Positions 15,130 through 24,121 are shown, numbered from the stretch's first letter. The stretch: 34,045 bases of DNA from Syntrophomonadaceae bacterium (GCA_007131435.1 SLQM01000188.1:1-34045); one strand, 5' to 3'. Notes: generated by a model from the sequence alone, not told the origin. Made by a program: numbers and translations.

Positions 15130-16638
15130 TTAAGCTTTGCTGATTAGGCTTAAATAGAACTTCACGACCCCACTTAGCTTTACAACAGGAATCCTCTCAT
15201 CCACCCCGTGAATACTGCGCAGTTCCTCTTTGCTCATCCGGATTGGAGAAAACCTTAAAATGCTGTCGCATATGGCGCAGTAGTGACGGGAATCTGATGC
15301 GCCCAGCATAATATAGGGAGTTACAATAGTTCCCGCGAAAGTTTCCTCTATGGTTTCCCTGAGCTTTATATACGCGGTTGAAGATGTGCTTGTCGATGGT
15401 GAAGCGTTATGACCGTGAACAATATTTACTTCTAACTGGTATGGTTCCCTGGCTCTCAGCGATTTCCCGGCCGCTTTTTCCGCGTGCACTTTTACATGCG
15501 TAAGTGCGTCATCAATGGGATTAACAGCCGCCAGGCGCAGGTTGGCAACCGCCCTTGCCTTTTCCGGGAGAACATTACTGGCCCTGCTTCCCTCCGCCAT
15601 TGTAAATACACATGTAGTCCTGCAGAGGGCATTAAGTTCTCTGCTTAAACGGGGCAACACAACTTTCAACAAGGGTTTAAATAGCCAGAGGTTGGCAAAA
15701 ATAATCTTAAAACCGAAGGGCATGTGCCTGCCAAGCACTGAGAACATTTCCAACACTTCGCCGGGAAGATATACTGGGAAGGGTTTTTTATTCAGGCGCA
15801 GGATAATTTTACTAAGCTCGCTTAAAGGAGTTAGCGGGCCCGGTGTGGAGGAATGACCTCCGCTGCCGCGCAGCAGAACTTCAATGTCGGCTACCCCTTT
15901 TTCTGACATACCCACAACCGCGATCGGCGACTTTACCCCGGGGAAAACACCTTCTACAATGGCCCCTCCCTCATCTAATACAGCGGCAGGGCGGATGCCT
16001 TGATCCCTTAAATGTTCAACTATGGAGAAAGTTCCATTGCCCATCGTTTCCTCGTCATGGCCGAAAGAAAGATATATATCTTGCTGCGGTGTAAAACCAT
16101 CCTTAATCAACTGCTCGACGGCTTCAAAAATGCCGCACAGGGTTGCTTTCGTATCGAGGGTGCCGCGACCCCAGATTACTTCATCTTCAATAATCCCCTC
16201 AAAGGGAGGATATTTCCAATCTCCGGAATCGGCCGGTACAACATCATAGTGAGCCATTAAAACCAGCGGATTATCTTCAGACTCGCCTCTCCACCTGTAA
16301 AGCAGTGAGTGACCGCTAATCAGCACTTTTTTAAGAACCCTGTGGCTTTCAGGATAAAACTCCTCAAGCAGGCTGCGAAACTTAACAAATTCGCCGTAAA
16401 GCTCTTCTTTTCCCGACGAGCTGGTGCCGTTGTCCTGATTTTCCTTTAAACCGGCGGATATAGTTTTGCAGCGTACCATTTCAGCCAGGTGTTCTGCTGC
16501 AGCTGTTTCATTTATTTTTCGCTCAGGTGCCGCTTCGTTTTCAACATGTCCTTTTATTTCTGGCCTGTGAAGCGCTGCCCTGGTTACAAGAATTGCAGCC
16601 AGCAGTGCCAGCAGGCCCAATATTACAGCTATTGCCAT
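15130..16638 (-). CDS. M20-family metallopeptidase with N-terminal membrane anchor (carboxypeptidase S/PM20D1-like)
   Basis: 502 residues. Residues 1-22 are a membrane segment. The catalytic core shows the M20 di-zinc ligands and base: MAHYDVVPAD (His 130, Asp 132), GRGTLDTKAT (Asp 162), HDEETMG (Glu 196/197), LDEGGAI, and a C-terminal SIHGVDERI with the last His. The dimerisation (lid) domain is at about 255-400. The long form and the membrane anchor resemble carboxypeptidase S and PM20D1, which hydrolyse N-acyl amino acids or Gly-X peptides. GGAGG precedes the ATG by 10 bases; it starts 15 bases after the upstream membrane-protein gene, so it is the last gene of a three-gene operon with two membrane proteins, suggesting uptake and cleavage of a peptide-like substrate (inference). 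Confidence 0.9.
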   Translation of the reverse strand: MAIAVILGLLALLAAILVTRAALHRPEIKGHVENEAAPERKINETAAAEHLAEMVRCKTISAGLKENQDNGTSSSGKEELYGEFVKFRSLLEEFYPESHRVLKKVLISGHSLLYRWRGESEDNPLVLMAHYDVVPADSGDWKYPPFEGIIEDEVIWGRGTLDTKATLCGIFEAVEQLIKDGFTPQQDIYLSFGHDEETMGNGTFSIVEHLRDQGIRPAAVLDEGGAIVEGVFPGVKSPIAVVGMSEKGVADIEVLLRGSGGHSSTPGPLTPLSELSKIILRLNKKPFPVYLPGEVLEMFSVLGRHMPFGFKIIFANLWLFKPLLKVVLPRLSRELNALCRTTCVFTMAEGSRASNVLPEKARAVANLRLAAVNPIDDALTHVKVHAEKAAGKSLRAREPYQLEVNIVHGHNASPSTSTSSTAYIKLRETIEETFAGTIVTPYIMLGASDSRHYCAICDSILRFSPIRMSKEELRSIHGVDERIPVVKLSGVVKFYLSLISKA

Positions 16639-16653
16639 CGCTCCGGAACCTCC

Positions 16654-17352
16654 TTAAATCATTTCACGCTTATACATCAACCTTGCGGCACCGATAGCCG
16701 ACAGGGCACTGACAGGTATGAGGATTCCTACCGGTGCAGTGGGTACAATCAAGAAAATAATAACCATCAGGGTGACGGGAACAACCGCTAGCTTCCAATT
16801 CTTTGATATATATAGATAACCCAGCGCTCCAAAGAGGGCGGGAAGTATATTTTCAAAAGCCGGCTGCAGGGTTGGTGAAGCTAAAATGGGGGTTAGCTGG
16901 ACAAAAAGGAGAACCCCCAGGACTAAAACCAGGTTGGTGACCATGGAAGAAGTAGCTACGGCGATGGTTGATAAAATTTCACCCTGCCCTGAGCCCGGTT
17001 CAGTCTCGGTAATTTCCAGGGCGTTTAAAGCACAGGGCACTTTTAAATTAGTCAGATTGCCGGTAGTAAAGGCCAGGTAGGTCGCGCCGCTTCCCAGCAT
17101 TGGCGAAAAGGTAATCACCTCGATAATACCGATGGGAACATAAATCATCATGATCGGCAGCAGGCCGCCCAGCAGGGGCCCCGCTGCAGGCCAGGTATTA
17201 AAAAACAGGGAGATGGAGACAGGAACAGCAAAGATAACCAGGATTGCAATGCTCATCCAGATTCGGCCCATGCGGTGAATTGTAACTTCATAGGCGGCGT
17301 TGCCGGATTGATTGTTGATAATGCTATTTTTTTTTGCTGCATGATCAGTCAT
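16654..17352 (-). CDS. Multi-spanning membrane protein, partner of the DUF5058 protein
   Basis: 232 residues from the ATG at 17352, which has GGGAGG 8 bases upstream; an in-frame ATG at 17376 would overlap the DUF5058 stop and lacks a ribosome site. After a polar head (about 1-30) there are six or so membrane segments with conserved-looking loops: IPIGIIEVITFSPMLGSGAT-type (IYVPIGIIEVITFSPMLGSG), FTTGNLTNLKVPCALNALEI and EILSTIAVATSSMVTNLVL. I cannot name the family. It begins 4 bases after the DUF5058 gene and precedes the M20 peptidase gene, so the two membrane proteins are probably subunits of one transporter or permease. Confidence 0.85.
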   Translation of the reverse strand: MTDHAAKKNSIINNQSGNAAYEVTIHRMGRIWMSIAILVIFAVPVSISLFFNTWPAAGPLLGGLLPIMMIYVPIGIIEVITFSPMLGSGATYLAFTTGNLTNLKVPCALNALEITETEPGSGQGEILSTIAVATSSMVTNLVLVLGVLLFVQLTPILASPTLQPAFENILPALFGALGYLYISKNWKLAVVPVTLMVIIFLIVPTAPVGILIPVSALSAIGAARLMYKREMI

Positions 17353-17356
17353 ATCT

Positions 17357-18064
17357 TTAACCTCCCAGCAATCCACTATATAGTATTGACAGAGCCATGG
17401 CCCCGATCATGCTTAATGGCAGGGCAAAATCTTTAAAAGCTTTCAAACCTGCCCGCTGCTCAACTTGGATGCAGATCACCATCAGCAGGGCGGAGGAAAA
17501 AAGGGTGAGAATTGAAACCACTCCACCTGCCAGGGCACTGCCTAAAAAAGATGATATCAGGCCTACAAACATGGCCGATACCAGCAGGGCTCCCCAGCGA
17601 TTATCTTCAGCCTTGATCTTATTTACCTTTCCCTGGAGCTTTTTAAAGTAAGCAATAATAAATATCGGTCCGGACATGATACCAAGAGTCATAACCCAGA
17701 CAATCACCGAAAAAACATCTACCGGCACGGCAGCGCCCATCAGGCTGGCCCCTGTGGCCTGGGCTGCCGCTTCCGCTGCAGGCAGTTCATAAGTAATGGC
17801 CCCGATTACCGAAAGACGGATCCAGGGCAGGGCCAGGCCTAATGCCCCGGAGAGGGTTAGCATAGTCAGCAGGATTGACATTGAGGGAACAAGGGTAAAA
17901 ACAGCGCTCGATAAAACCGTTTTGCGCATTTTTTCTTCAGGTACCCCTCTTCTTTTTCCTTCCTGCCAGGCTTTGCGTAAAAAAACTATGCACTGAACTG
18001 TAACGAATAAGGCAACAATTGCTCCAAGCACAAACATGAAGGCACTATTCCTGTAATCATCCAC
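17357..18064 (-). CDS. DUF5058-family integral membrane protein
   Basis: 235 residues. GTG start at 18064 with AGAGGAGG 7 bases before it. About six membrane segments; KAWQEGKRRGVPEEKMRKTV after the first helix, SAVFTLVPSMSILLTMLTLS and PWIRLSVIGAITYELPAAEA are the features that I associate with DUF5058. In many Firmicutes DUF5058 genes sit beside a second membrane protein and an M20 peptidase, as here. Function is unestablished; a permease for small peptides or amino-acid conjugates is a reasonable guess. First gene of the operon, with a promoter about 65 bases upstream. Confidence 0.87.
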   Translation of the reverse strand: MDDYRNSAFMFVLGAIVALFVTVQCIVFLRKAWQEGKRRGVPEEKMRKTVLSSAVFTLVPSMSILLTMLTLSGALGLALPWIRLSVIGAITYELPAAEAAAQATGASLMGAAVPVDVFSVIVWVMTLGIMSGPIFIIAYFKKLQGKVNKIKAEDNRWGALLVSAMFVGLISSFLGSALAGGVVSILTLFSSALLMVICIQVEQRAGLKAFKDFALPLSMIGAMALSILYSGLLGG

Positions 18065-18128
18065 CGCGCTTCCTCCTCTAATATTTTGATCATCTCCGAG
18101 ATTTAAAATCTTTTAAAAATATATTCAT

Positions 18129-18157
18129 ATATTATTGCTTTTTTGCTTCAATTACAA
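18129..18157 (-). promoter_or_regulatory. Promoter of the DUF5058-M20 operon
   Basis: Minus strand TTGTAA (18157-18152), 17-base spacer, TAATAT (18134-18129), about 65 bases upstream of the GTG. Confidence 0.6.
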
Positions 18158-18224
18158 GGATAATCAGCGCATCTTTCACGTTAAGGGCCTTTGCCGGAAC
18201 CGTTAGATATTAGCGCCATTGAGT

Positions 18225-18255
18225 TTGACCCGGTCTGCACCAGTTATGGTATGAT
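18225..18255 (+). promoter_or_regulatory. Promoter of the HIT gene
   Basis: TTGACC (18225-18230), 19-base spacer, extended -10 TG-G-TATGAT (18247-18255), 30 bases before the start codon. Confidence 0.6.
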
Positions 18256-18284
18256 ATTCATGTCCAAAAAAGGGGGAATTACTA

Positions 18285-18668
18285 ATGACCGACTGCGTAT
18301 TTTGCAACAGGGAAACACTGGATGTTGTAGCTGAAAATGACCTGGCCCTGGCTTTTTACGATGACTGCCCGGCCAGCAAGGGGCACCTGCTGGTAATCCC
18401 TAAACGCCACGTGGAAACCTATTTTGATGCCTCTGCCGATGAGCATAATGCTATCAGGGAACTCATTTTTCAGCTAAAAGCTTTTCTTGATCAAAAATAT
18501 AACCCCGATGCTTACAACATCGGGGCCAACATCGGCCATTTCGCAGGCCAAACAGTTTTTCATTTCCACATGCATATCATTCCACGCTACGAGGGAGATG
18601 TTAAAGACCCGCGCGGCGGGGTTAGAAAAGTTATTCCCACCCGCAGCTGCCATCGACATCGCAGGTAA
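18285..18668 (+). CDS. HIT-family nucleotide-binding hydrolase
   Basis: 127 residues. The histidine triad H-x-H-x-H is at 93-97 (VFHFHMHIIPRYEGD), with the usual zinc knuckle CVFC at 4-7, the conserved SKGHLLVIPKRH and NIGANIG before the triad, and RGGVRKVIP after it. HIT proteins hydrolyse nucleoside phosphoramidates or dinucleotides (Hint/Fhit type). GGGGGA lies about 8 bases before the ATG. Its last 38 bases overlap, on the opposite strand, the end of the YyaL-like gene; the final residues (SCHRHRR) are unusual and encoded in that overlap, so this end was probably extended. Confidence 0.93.
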   Translation: MTDCVFCNRETLDVVAENDLALAFYDDCPASKGHLLVIPKRHVETYFDASADEHNAIRELIFQLKAFLDQKYNPDAYNIGANIGHFAGQTVFHFHMHIIPRYEGDVKDPRGGVRKVIPTRSCHRHRR

Positions 18669-20523
18669 ATTTTTTCCCTGCCTCTGAAACAGAAAAATCA
18701 AGGGCAGAGAGAAGATAGGCAAACCCGGTAGGATAGCGATCTACCCTGTCAAGCTGGGCAATAATCAGGCTAATTCCTTTTTCCTCCAGCTTGCTGTCCT
18801 GGAACATTCTACCTAGCTGCAGCAAGTTCATAGCCGCTACTGAAACTCCTGATGGAGTAGCGCCATCATAGGCCTCCGCTTTTTCGGCAAAATCACTTTC
18901 GCCTTCACTATGGGCAGCATAATTTAGAAAACCATCGCTCCTGTCAAAAAGCTCCAGCATTTTCCTGCCGAGCGTTTCAGCCTGATCAAGATACTCTTTT
19001 TCTCCACCGGCCTTGTATATTTCAAGCATCCCCCAGGCCAGGTTTGCATAGTCATCAAGGAAAGCATCAATAGCTGCTTCGCCTTCACGGTAACGCCGCA
19101 CAAGACGCCCGTCGGGCAGGGCCATCCTGTCCAAAATGAAGGAGGCAGCTTTTTTAGCCGTTTCAAGGTATTCCTTATCTTCAAGCACAACGGAGCCCCT
19201 GGCCAGGGCGGCAATTAACATTCCATTCCAGGAAGTTATAATTTTATCATCAAGAAACGGTCTTTCGCGCTTGCCGCGGGCAGATAACAGCTTCTCCCGG
19301 GCACCTTCAAGGATGGCATCTAACTCTTCAACTGTCATACCTTTTGCTTTTGCGAACTCATGATCATCATACTGCCTGTGCATAATACTTCTATTCCCCT
19401 CGAAATTGCCGTTCCCGGTAACCCCGAAATATTCATTAACCAGGATTGCCTTTTCACTGCCCAGAATACGAACTATTTCTTCAGGGCGCCAGACATAAAA
19501 AGTCCCCTCTTCACCTTCACTGTCTGCATCTTCTGCAGCATAGTAAGCCCCTTCTTCAGATTGCATATCCCTGTTAAGGTAAGAAAATATTTTTCGGGCA
19601 AACAGGGCCATTTCCGGTTCGCCGGATGCCCTGAAAGCTTCAAGCGCTGCTAAGGCTATAAGAGACTGGTCGTAGAGCATTTTTTCAAAGTGTGGGACCA
19701 GCCATTTTTCATCTACCGAATACCTGTGCAGGCCAAACCCTAACTGGTCAAAAATTCCTCCGCGGTGAATTTTTCGCAGGGTTTCTAAAACCATATCTCT
19801 TGCCTCTTGTTTTCCTGACCTCTTCCAGTAGCGCAGTAAAAATAGCAATTGATGAGGCGCTGGAAACTTGGGGGCACTACCAAAACCCCCGTAATCACTA
19901 TCATAGCTTTTCTTAAAGCTTTGATAGGCTCTATCTAAAAGATCGGCAGCCGGCAGTTCTTCTAAACTGCTTACTTTTTTTACCTGCCCACCATCATCGG
20001 CTGACATTTTTCGCAGGGCATCTACCAGTTCATCTGCTGCCTTAACCACCCTGTCACGATCTTCTTCCCAAAATTCTTTTAAACGGGGCAGTATCTCCAT
20101 TAACCCGTTTATTCCGTACCTGGAAGTTTTGGGGAAAAAAGTTCCAGCATAAAATGGTTTCTTTTCTGGGGTCAGAAATACAGTTAAAGGCCAGCCTCCC
20201 TGCCCGGTAAGCGCCTGGCATGCCGCCATGTACTTTTGATCAATATCCGGCCTTTCTTCACGGTCAACTTTTACCGGGACAAAATACTTGTTTATCAAAC
20301 CTGCTACTTCGACATCTTCAAATGAATCCTTCTCCATCACATGACACCAGTGACAGGTTGAATATCCTACACTGAGGAAAACGGGCTTATTTTCTTTCTT
20401 TGCTTTTACAAAAGCCTCTTCACCCCAGGGATACCAGTCAACGGGATTGTAAGCATGCTGAAGCAGGTATGGTGATCTTTCATTTATCAAGCGGTTTGCT
20501 TTTTTACTATTACTGCTATTCAT
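18631..20523 (-). CDS. YyaL/DUF255-family protein (thioredoxin-like domain plus six-hairpin glycosidase-like domain)
   Basis: 630 residues. The N-terminus (about 8-170) is the DUF255/thioredoxin_7 domain with NRLINERSPYLLQHA, NPVDWYPWGEEAF and STCHWCHVM (Cys 57, Cys 60), then EERPDIDQKYM and GQGGWPLTVFLTP. The remainder (about 200-600) is an alpha/alpha toroid with repeating helices. These are conserved from bacteria to man (SPATA20); the biochemical role is uncertain, although thiol chemistry is implied by the CxxC. AGGAG precedes the ATG by 10 bases. The terminal GSCGWE is encoded in the overlap with the convergent HIT gene. Confidence 0.93.
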   Translation of the reverse strand: MNSSNSKKANRLINERSPYLLQHAYNPVDWYPWGEEAFVKAKKENKPVFLSVGYSTCHWCHVMEKDSFEDVEVAGLINKYFVPVKVDREERPDIDQKYMAACQALTGQGGWPLTVFLTPEKKPFYAGTFFPKTSRYGINGLMEILPRLKEFWEEDRDRVVKAADELVDALRKMSADDGGQVKKVSSLEELPAADLLDRAYQSFKKSYDSDYGGFGSAPKFPAPHQLLFLLRYWKRSGKQEARDMVLETLRKIHRGGIFDQLGFGLHRYSVDEKWLVPHFEKMLYDQSLIALAALEAFRASGEPEMALFARKIFSYLNRDMQSEEGAYYAAEDADSEGEEGTFYVWRPEEIVRILGSEKAILVNEYFGVTGNGNFEGNRSIMHRQYDDHEFAKAKGMTVEELDAILEGAREKLLSARGKRERPFLDDKIITSWNGMLIAALARGSVVLEDKEYLETAKKAASFILDRMALPDGRLVRRYREGEAAIDAFLDDYANLAWGMLEIYKAGGEKEYLDQAETLGRKMLELFDRSDGFLNYAAHSEGESDFAEKAEAYDGATPSGVSVAAMNLLQLGRMFQDSKLEEKGISLIIAQLDRVDRYPTGFAYLLSALDFSVSEAGKKFTCDVDGSCGWE

Positions 20524-20796
20524 TATTTAGCAACTCCTATTATTTAGACTTAATTTATAGAAACTATCTATTTAGTACATTCCCATAAAATTTTTATAAT
20601 ATTTCCTATAGACTTAGTATATTATAGCACATTATCAACTTTAAAAAAAGTGATCAAAATATGCAGTTTTTCGCAAATAAAAAAGAGGGTTTTGAGGTAT
20701 AATAATTAATAATAGTTGTCACCCGCTTGACTTCAGAATTCTTACTCACATACCAGAAGGCGGTTCTGATCACAATAATCACCTGGAGAGATTTTA

Positions 20797-22995
20797 TTGT
20801 ATCGCTTAACGAGGAACCTTTACATGCTTTCTTTTATAACAATCATTATCCTCTTCAGCGGATGGTATTATCAGCATTATTCAACTAACAGAAGCATGCA
20901 TGAAAATGCCAGGAACATGGCAGAACTATCAGCCAAATCTATCAGCGATGACATTAGTGGCTACCTGACTGTTCAAGCAAGGTTAATAGAAGCTGCTGCA
21001 ATATTTATTTCACTTAACCAGTGGGATGATGATCAGATTTTTGCATACCTGAATTCACTTTTAGAAACAAGTGACCATTTTGTTTCAATTTATTTTGGGA
21101 CTACCGATAACAGCATGATTAATGCCAATGGCTGGAAAACTCCGGCAGGGTTTGACTTAAGCCAAAGGTCTTGGTACATAAAAGCACAAGAGCATGGACA
21201 GACCGTTTTTACTGAAGCATTCATTAATGCCAGTCTTGATAAAATTATTGTCACTGTAGCCTGCCCCGTATACTTCCAGCAGGATCAATTCGCCGGAGTG
21301 GTGGGTGGAGATATTTATATGTCCACTATTACTGAAATTGTCACAGAACGCAACGGCAGCAATGCCGGGTTTGCATTTCTTGTTGATATCAGGGGTAATA
21401 TATTAGCCCACCCTGAGATTGAATATAGCCCCGGTACTGATTTTATAAAAATTTCAGACTACTACAGCGAATATGCTGCACTTAATGGGAACAGCAAGCT
21501 GGATGAGTACACCATCCTGGTAGATGAACAGGAAGGTTATCTCTCCTACTTGCCTGTCAGTGATACTGACTGGTATCTTGCTTCATTTATGCCTTACAGT
21601 GATTTAGCTCCTGCAGTTGATCAAATGACTGTTAAAGCAGTAATGGCCGGCATTGCTATTGTGCTGGTCTTCATGCTTTTTGTTCTTTATTCGCACTTAT
21701 ATGTTTACAGGCCTTTGCTAATTTTTGAAAATAACTTAAAAAAAATAAATGTGGAAGCAGATCCCTCTTACAGGCTCCCTGTCAATAAAAACAGTGAACT
21801 ATCAACCCTTGGAAATTCTATCAATAATGTGCTACAAAAGGTACAAAGCTACCTTACCACCCTGGAGGAAAAAGAAAAATCGCTAAAAAAAGCCAACAGG
21901 GAGTTAAAAACATTAATTGAACAGTTAAGTACTGCCGAAGAAGCTCTTGACTACAGCGAAGAAAGACTATACTACCTCAGTTACCATGACCAGCTGACAG
22001 GCCTCTACAATCGCTTCTTTTTTGAAGCAAAACTGAGGTATCTCAGCCAGAAGCCAGAATACCCAGTAACAATTATATCCGCTGATATTGATGGCTTAAA
22101 GCTGATTAATGATACTATCGGTCAGAGCGCAGGAAACAGCCTGCTCAAAGCATGTGCAAATCTTATCAGCGATGCGCTTGACGGTGAGGGAATACTGGCC
22201 CGGGTAGGAGGAGACGAGTTTTCAGTAATTCTACCGCTTGTCAACAAGGAAGAGGGCGAAAGAGTGGCCCGCCAGATTCGCTACCAGCTTTATCTTTACA
22301 ACCAGGAACATGTTAACTTACCTCTCAGCCTTTCTCTTGGCGTTGCCACGGCAGAAAACAGCAGCACTTCCTTGAAACTTCTTTTCAAACTGGCTGATGA
22401 TCAAATGTTCAAGAACAAGCTGCATCGTAGTAAAAGCGCCCGCAATGGTATTGTTCAAAGCTTGATTAGAACTCTGGCTGAAAGAGATTTTTTCACTGAA
22501 GGCCATGCTGTCAGACTTGAAAAGTTATGCCTGAAGGTTGGTGAAAAAATGGGGTTATCATCACGACAACTTTCCGACCTGGCACTGCTGGCCCAGGTAC
22601 ATGACCTGGGAAAGGTGGGAATACCGGATAAAATTCTCTTTAAATCAGGACCTTTAAGTGAAGAAGAGTGGCAGCTTATGAAGGAACACTCTGAAAAAGG
22701 ATACCGCATTGCATCTTCGTCCACCGATATGCAGGATGTTGCTGAGCTAATTTTGAAGCACCACGAAAACTGGGATGGCAGTGGCTATCCTTTAGGGCTT
22801 AAAGGTGAGGTAATACCTGTTGAATGCCGTATTTTTGCAGTTATAGATGCCTATGATGCCATGACAAATGAACGACCATATAAAAAATCTTTAAGTCATG
22901 AGGAAGCTATTCAAGAACTGGAAGCTTGCGCTGGAAACCAGTTTGATCCCAATATTGTGAAGGTATTTGTTCAACTTTTGACTAATAGACATTAA
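20797..22995 (+). CDS. Membrane Cache-GGDEF-HD-GYP cyclic-di-GMP regulator
   Basis: 732 residues, TTG start at 20797 with GGAG about 10 bases before. Domains in order: membrane helix (about 8-28); extracellular double-Cache sensor (about 35-270; WYIKAQEHGQTVFTEAFI, GVVGGDIYMSTI, WYLASFMPYSDL); second helix (about 280-305); short HAMP-like linker and a coiled coil (about 355-395); GGDEF (DQLTGLYNRFFF; GGDEF at 471-475); HD-GYP (GHAVRLEKLC; HDLGKVGIPDKI with His 602-Asp 603; HHENWDGSGYP at 655-665). Both catalytic motifs are intact, so the protein can potentially make c-di-GMP and break it down. The RxxD inhibitory site expected five residues before GGDEF is missing. Ligand unknown; small amino- or organic acids are usual for this sensor type. 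Confidence 0.94.
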   Translation: MYRLTRNLYMLSFITIIILFSGWYYQHYSTNRSMHENARNMAELSAKSISDDISGYLTVQARLIEAAAIFISLNQWDDDQIFAYLNSLLETSDHFVSIYFGTTDNSMINANGWKTPAGFDLSQRSWYIKAQEHGQTVFTEAFINASLDKIIVTVACPVYFQQDQFAGVVGGDIYMSTITEIVTERNGSNAGFAFLVDIRGNILAHPEIEYSPGTDFIKISDYYSEYAALNGNSKLDEYTILVDEQEGYLSYLPVSDTDWYLASFMPYSDLAPAVDQMTVKAVMAGIAIVLVFMLFVLYSHLYVYRPLLIFENNLKKINVEADPSYRLPVNKNSELSTLGNSINNVLQKVQSYLTTLEEKEKSLKKANRELKTLIEQLSTAEEALDYSEERLYYLSYHDQLTGLYNRFFFEAKLRYLSQKPEYPVTIISADIDGLKLINDTIGQSAGNSLLKACANLISDALDGEGILARVGGDEFSVILPLVNKEEGERVARQIRYQLYLYNQEHVNLPLSLSLGVATAENSSTSLKLLFKLADDQMFKNKLHRSKSARNGIVQSLIRTLAERDFFTEGHAVRLEKLCLKVGEKMGLSSRQLSDLALLAQVHDLGKVGIPDKILFKSGPLSEEEWQLMKEHSEKGYRIASSSTDMQDVAELILKHHENWDGSGYPLGLKGEVIPVECRIFAVIDAYDAMTNERPYKKSLSHEEAIQELEACAGNQFDPNIVKVFVQLLTNRH

Positions 22996-23068
22996 GAAAA
23001 CAATGATGGTTATACGGCCCTTATAATATGTCATAATAATATTCGGAGTTATTAATTCAGAAAGTTCA

Positions 23069-23089
23069 CCAGTAACCAAAAGTTACTGG
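23069..23089. terminator. Hairpin after the GGDEF/HD-GYP gene
   Basis: CCAGTAAC (23069-23076), CAAAA loop, GTTACTGG (23082-23089): perfect 8-bp stem 74 bases past the stop. No T run follows on the plus strand, so it may be a transcript-end stabiliser rather than an intrinsic terminator. Confidence 0.45.
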
Positions 23090-23103
23090 GTTCACATTGA
23101 AGC

Positions 23104-23130
23104 AAAAGGGCAGGGATACAACCCCTGCCC
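23104..23130 (-). terminator. Terminator of the ZIP transporter gene
   Basis: GGGCAGGG (23108-23115) / CCCTGCCC (23123-23130) with a 7-base loop; read on the minus strand it follows the ZIP stop by about 11 bases and ends in TTTT. Confidence 0.8.
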
Positions 23131-23141
23131 TGGTCATGTAT

Positions 23142-23882
23142 TTAAATAACAGACAAGAGCAAGATACCGGCGATTGTGCCGAAAACGGCTCCAAAAGTTC
23201 CTGAATAACCCTTTTCCGAATTTTGGGCACCCGGGATCAGCTCACCAAAAATAATATACAACATGGCTCCCCCGGCAAATCCAAGAGCCAGGGATAAGAA
23301 AAAGGGCGAGACAGCGCCGATGCTGGCACCGATGAAAGCGCCCAGCCCCATGGGAACACCGGCCATTGCCGTGTAAAGTAATATGCCACGCAGGCGCATT
23401 CCGCCTGCGCACAGGGGGCAGGCCATGGCGATGCCCTCGGGTATATTATGCAGTGCAATTGTAACTGCCAGGGTAAATCCTAAAGCCGGCGAAGCCACGT
23501 AACTTGCCCCGATAGCTATCCCTTCGGGCAGGTTATGCATGGCAATTCCCAACCCCAGTATAGTCCCGGCCCTCAGAAAACGGGACATTTCCTCTGTTGC
23601 TTCAAAAAAGTGAAAGTGGGGCATTTTTAAATCAAGGAGCAGGATAAATAATGCGCCAACCACAAGCCCGGTAAAAGCCAAAAAGAAGTTACCGGCCTCA
23701 ATTGATTCAGGCAGTAGGTCGGTAAGCACTATCGCCAGCATAATACCCCCGGCGAATCCCAGGATAAACCCGAGCACAGCCTTACTCGGCTGCCTGAAAA
23801 AGAGCGAAATAAAAGCTCCTGAACCGGTTCCGATAACCCCGGCCCCCAGGCCAATTAGAGTAATCTGTAAAATATCGTTCAT
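23142..23882 (-). CDS. ZIP-family metal transporter
   Basis: 246 residues from the ATG at 23882 (GGGGGA 8 bases upstream), preferred over an upstream in-frame ATG at 23906. Eight membrane segments. The two metal-path motifs of ZIP proteins are intact: HNLPEGIAIG in the fourth and HNIPEGIAMA in the fifth segment, plus a His-rich loop (MPHFHFFE) before the fourth. This is the bacterial ZupT/GufA-like type, taking up Zn or other divalent metals. Promoter directly upstream; no obvious Fur or Zur box was recognised. Confidence 0.94.
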   Translation of the reverse strand: MNDILQITLIGLGAGVIGTGSGAFISLFFRQPSKAVLGFILGFAGGIMLAIVLTDLLPESIEAGNFFLAFTGLVVGALFILLLDLKMPHFHFFEATEEMSRFLRAGTILGLGIAMHNLPEGIAIGASYVASPALGFTLAVTIALHNIPEGIAMACPLCAGGMRLRGILLYTAMAGVPMGLGAFIGASIGAVSPFFLSLALGFAGGAMLYIIFGELIPGAQNSEKGYSGTFGAVFGTIAGILLLSVI

Positions 23883-23921
23883 TTTTTCAATCCCCCTATA
23901 ATACAATCCTTACAACTGCTG

Positions 23922-23950
23922 ATTATACACAAACAATAGTTAGTTGTAAA
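23922..23950 (-). promoter_or_regulatory. Promoter of the ZIP transporter gene
   Basis: Minus strand TTTACA (23950-23945), 17-base spacer, TATAAT (23927-23922), 40 bases before the start codon. Confidence 0.78.
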
Positions 23951-24053
23951 TAACTTTTTTCAGATAAGTTGTTAATAAATCTTAAAATCCATTCCACAAA
24001 AATGCCTTTTTCTAAGCTTATACTAAAACGGTATTATATATGGGAGGTAAAAA

Positions 24054-24101
24054 ATGAAAACTAAAATTTTGGCCATAGCACTTTCCGGGTTTCTTATTTA
24101 A
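24054..24101 (+). pseudogene. 15-codon frame with a strong ribosome site, probable gene remnant or leader peptide
   Basis: GGGAGG sits 6 bases before ATG at 24054; the frame encodes MKTKILAIALSGFLI and stops at TAA (24099-24101). It looks like the start of a signal peptide cut off early. Directly at the stop an 11-base tandem repeat begins. No similar coding frame resumes in the rest of this 350-base gap (23883-24256), which otherwise holds only the ZIP promoter and a weak hairpin near 24189-24203. Confidence 0.4.
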
Positions 24102-24121
24102 TCAATTTCAAATCAATTTCA
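24100..24121. repeat. Tandem duplication of 11 bases
   Basis: AATCAATTTCA occurs twice back to back (24100-24110 and 24111-24121), overlapping the stop of the 15-codon frame. Confidence 0.75.
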
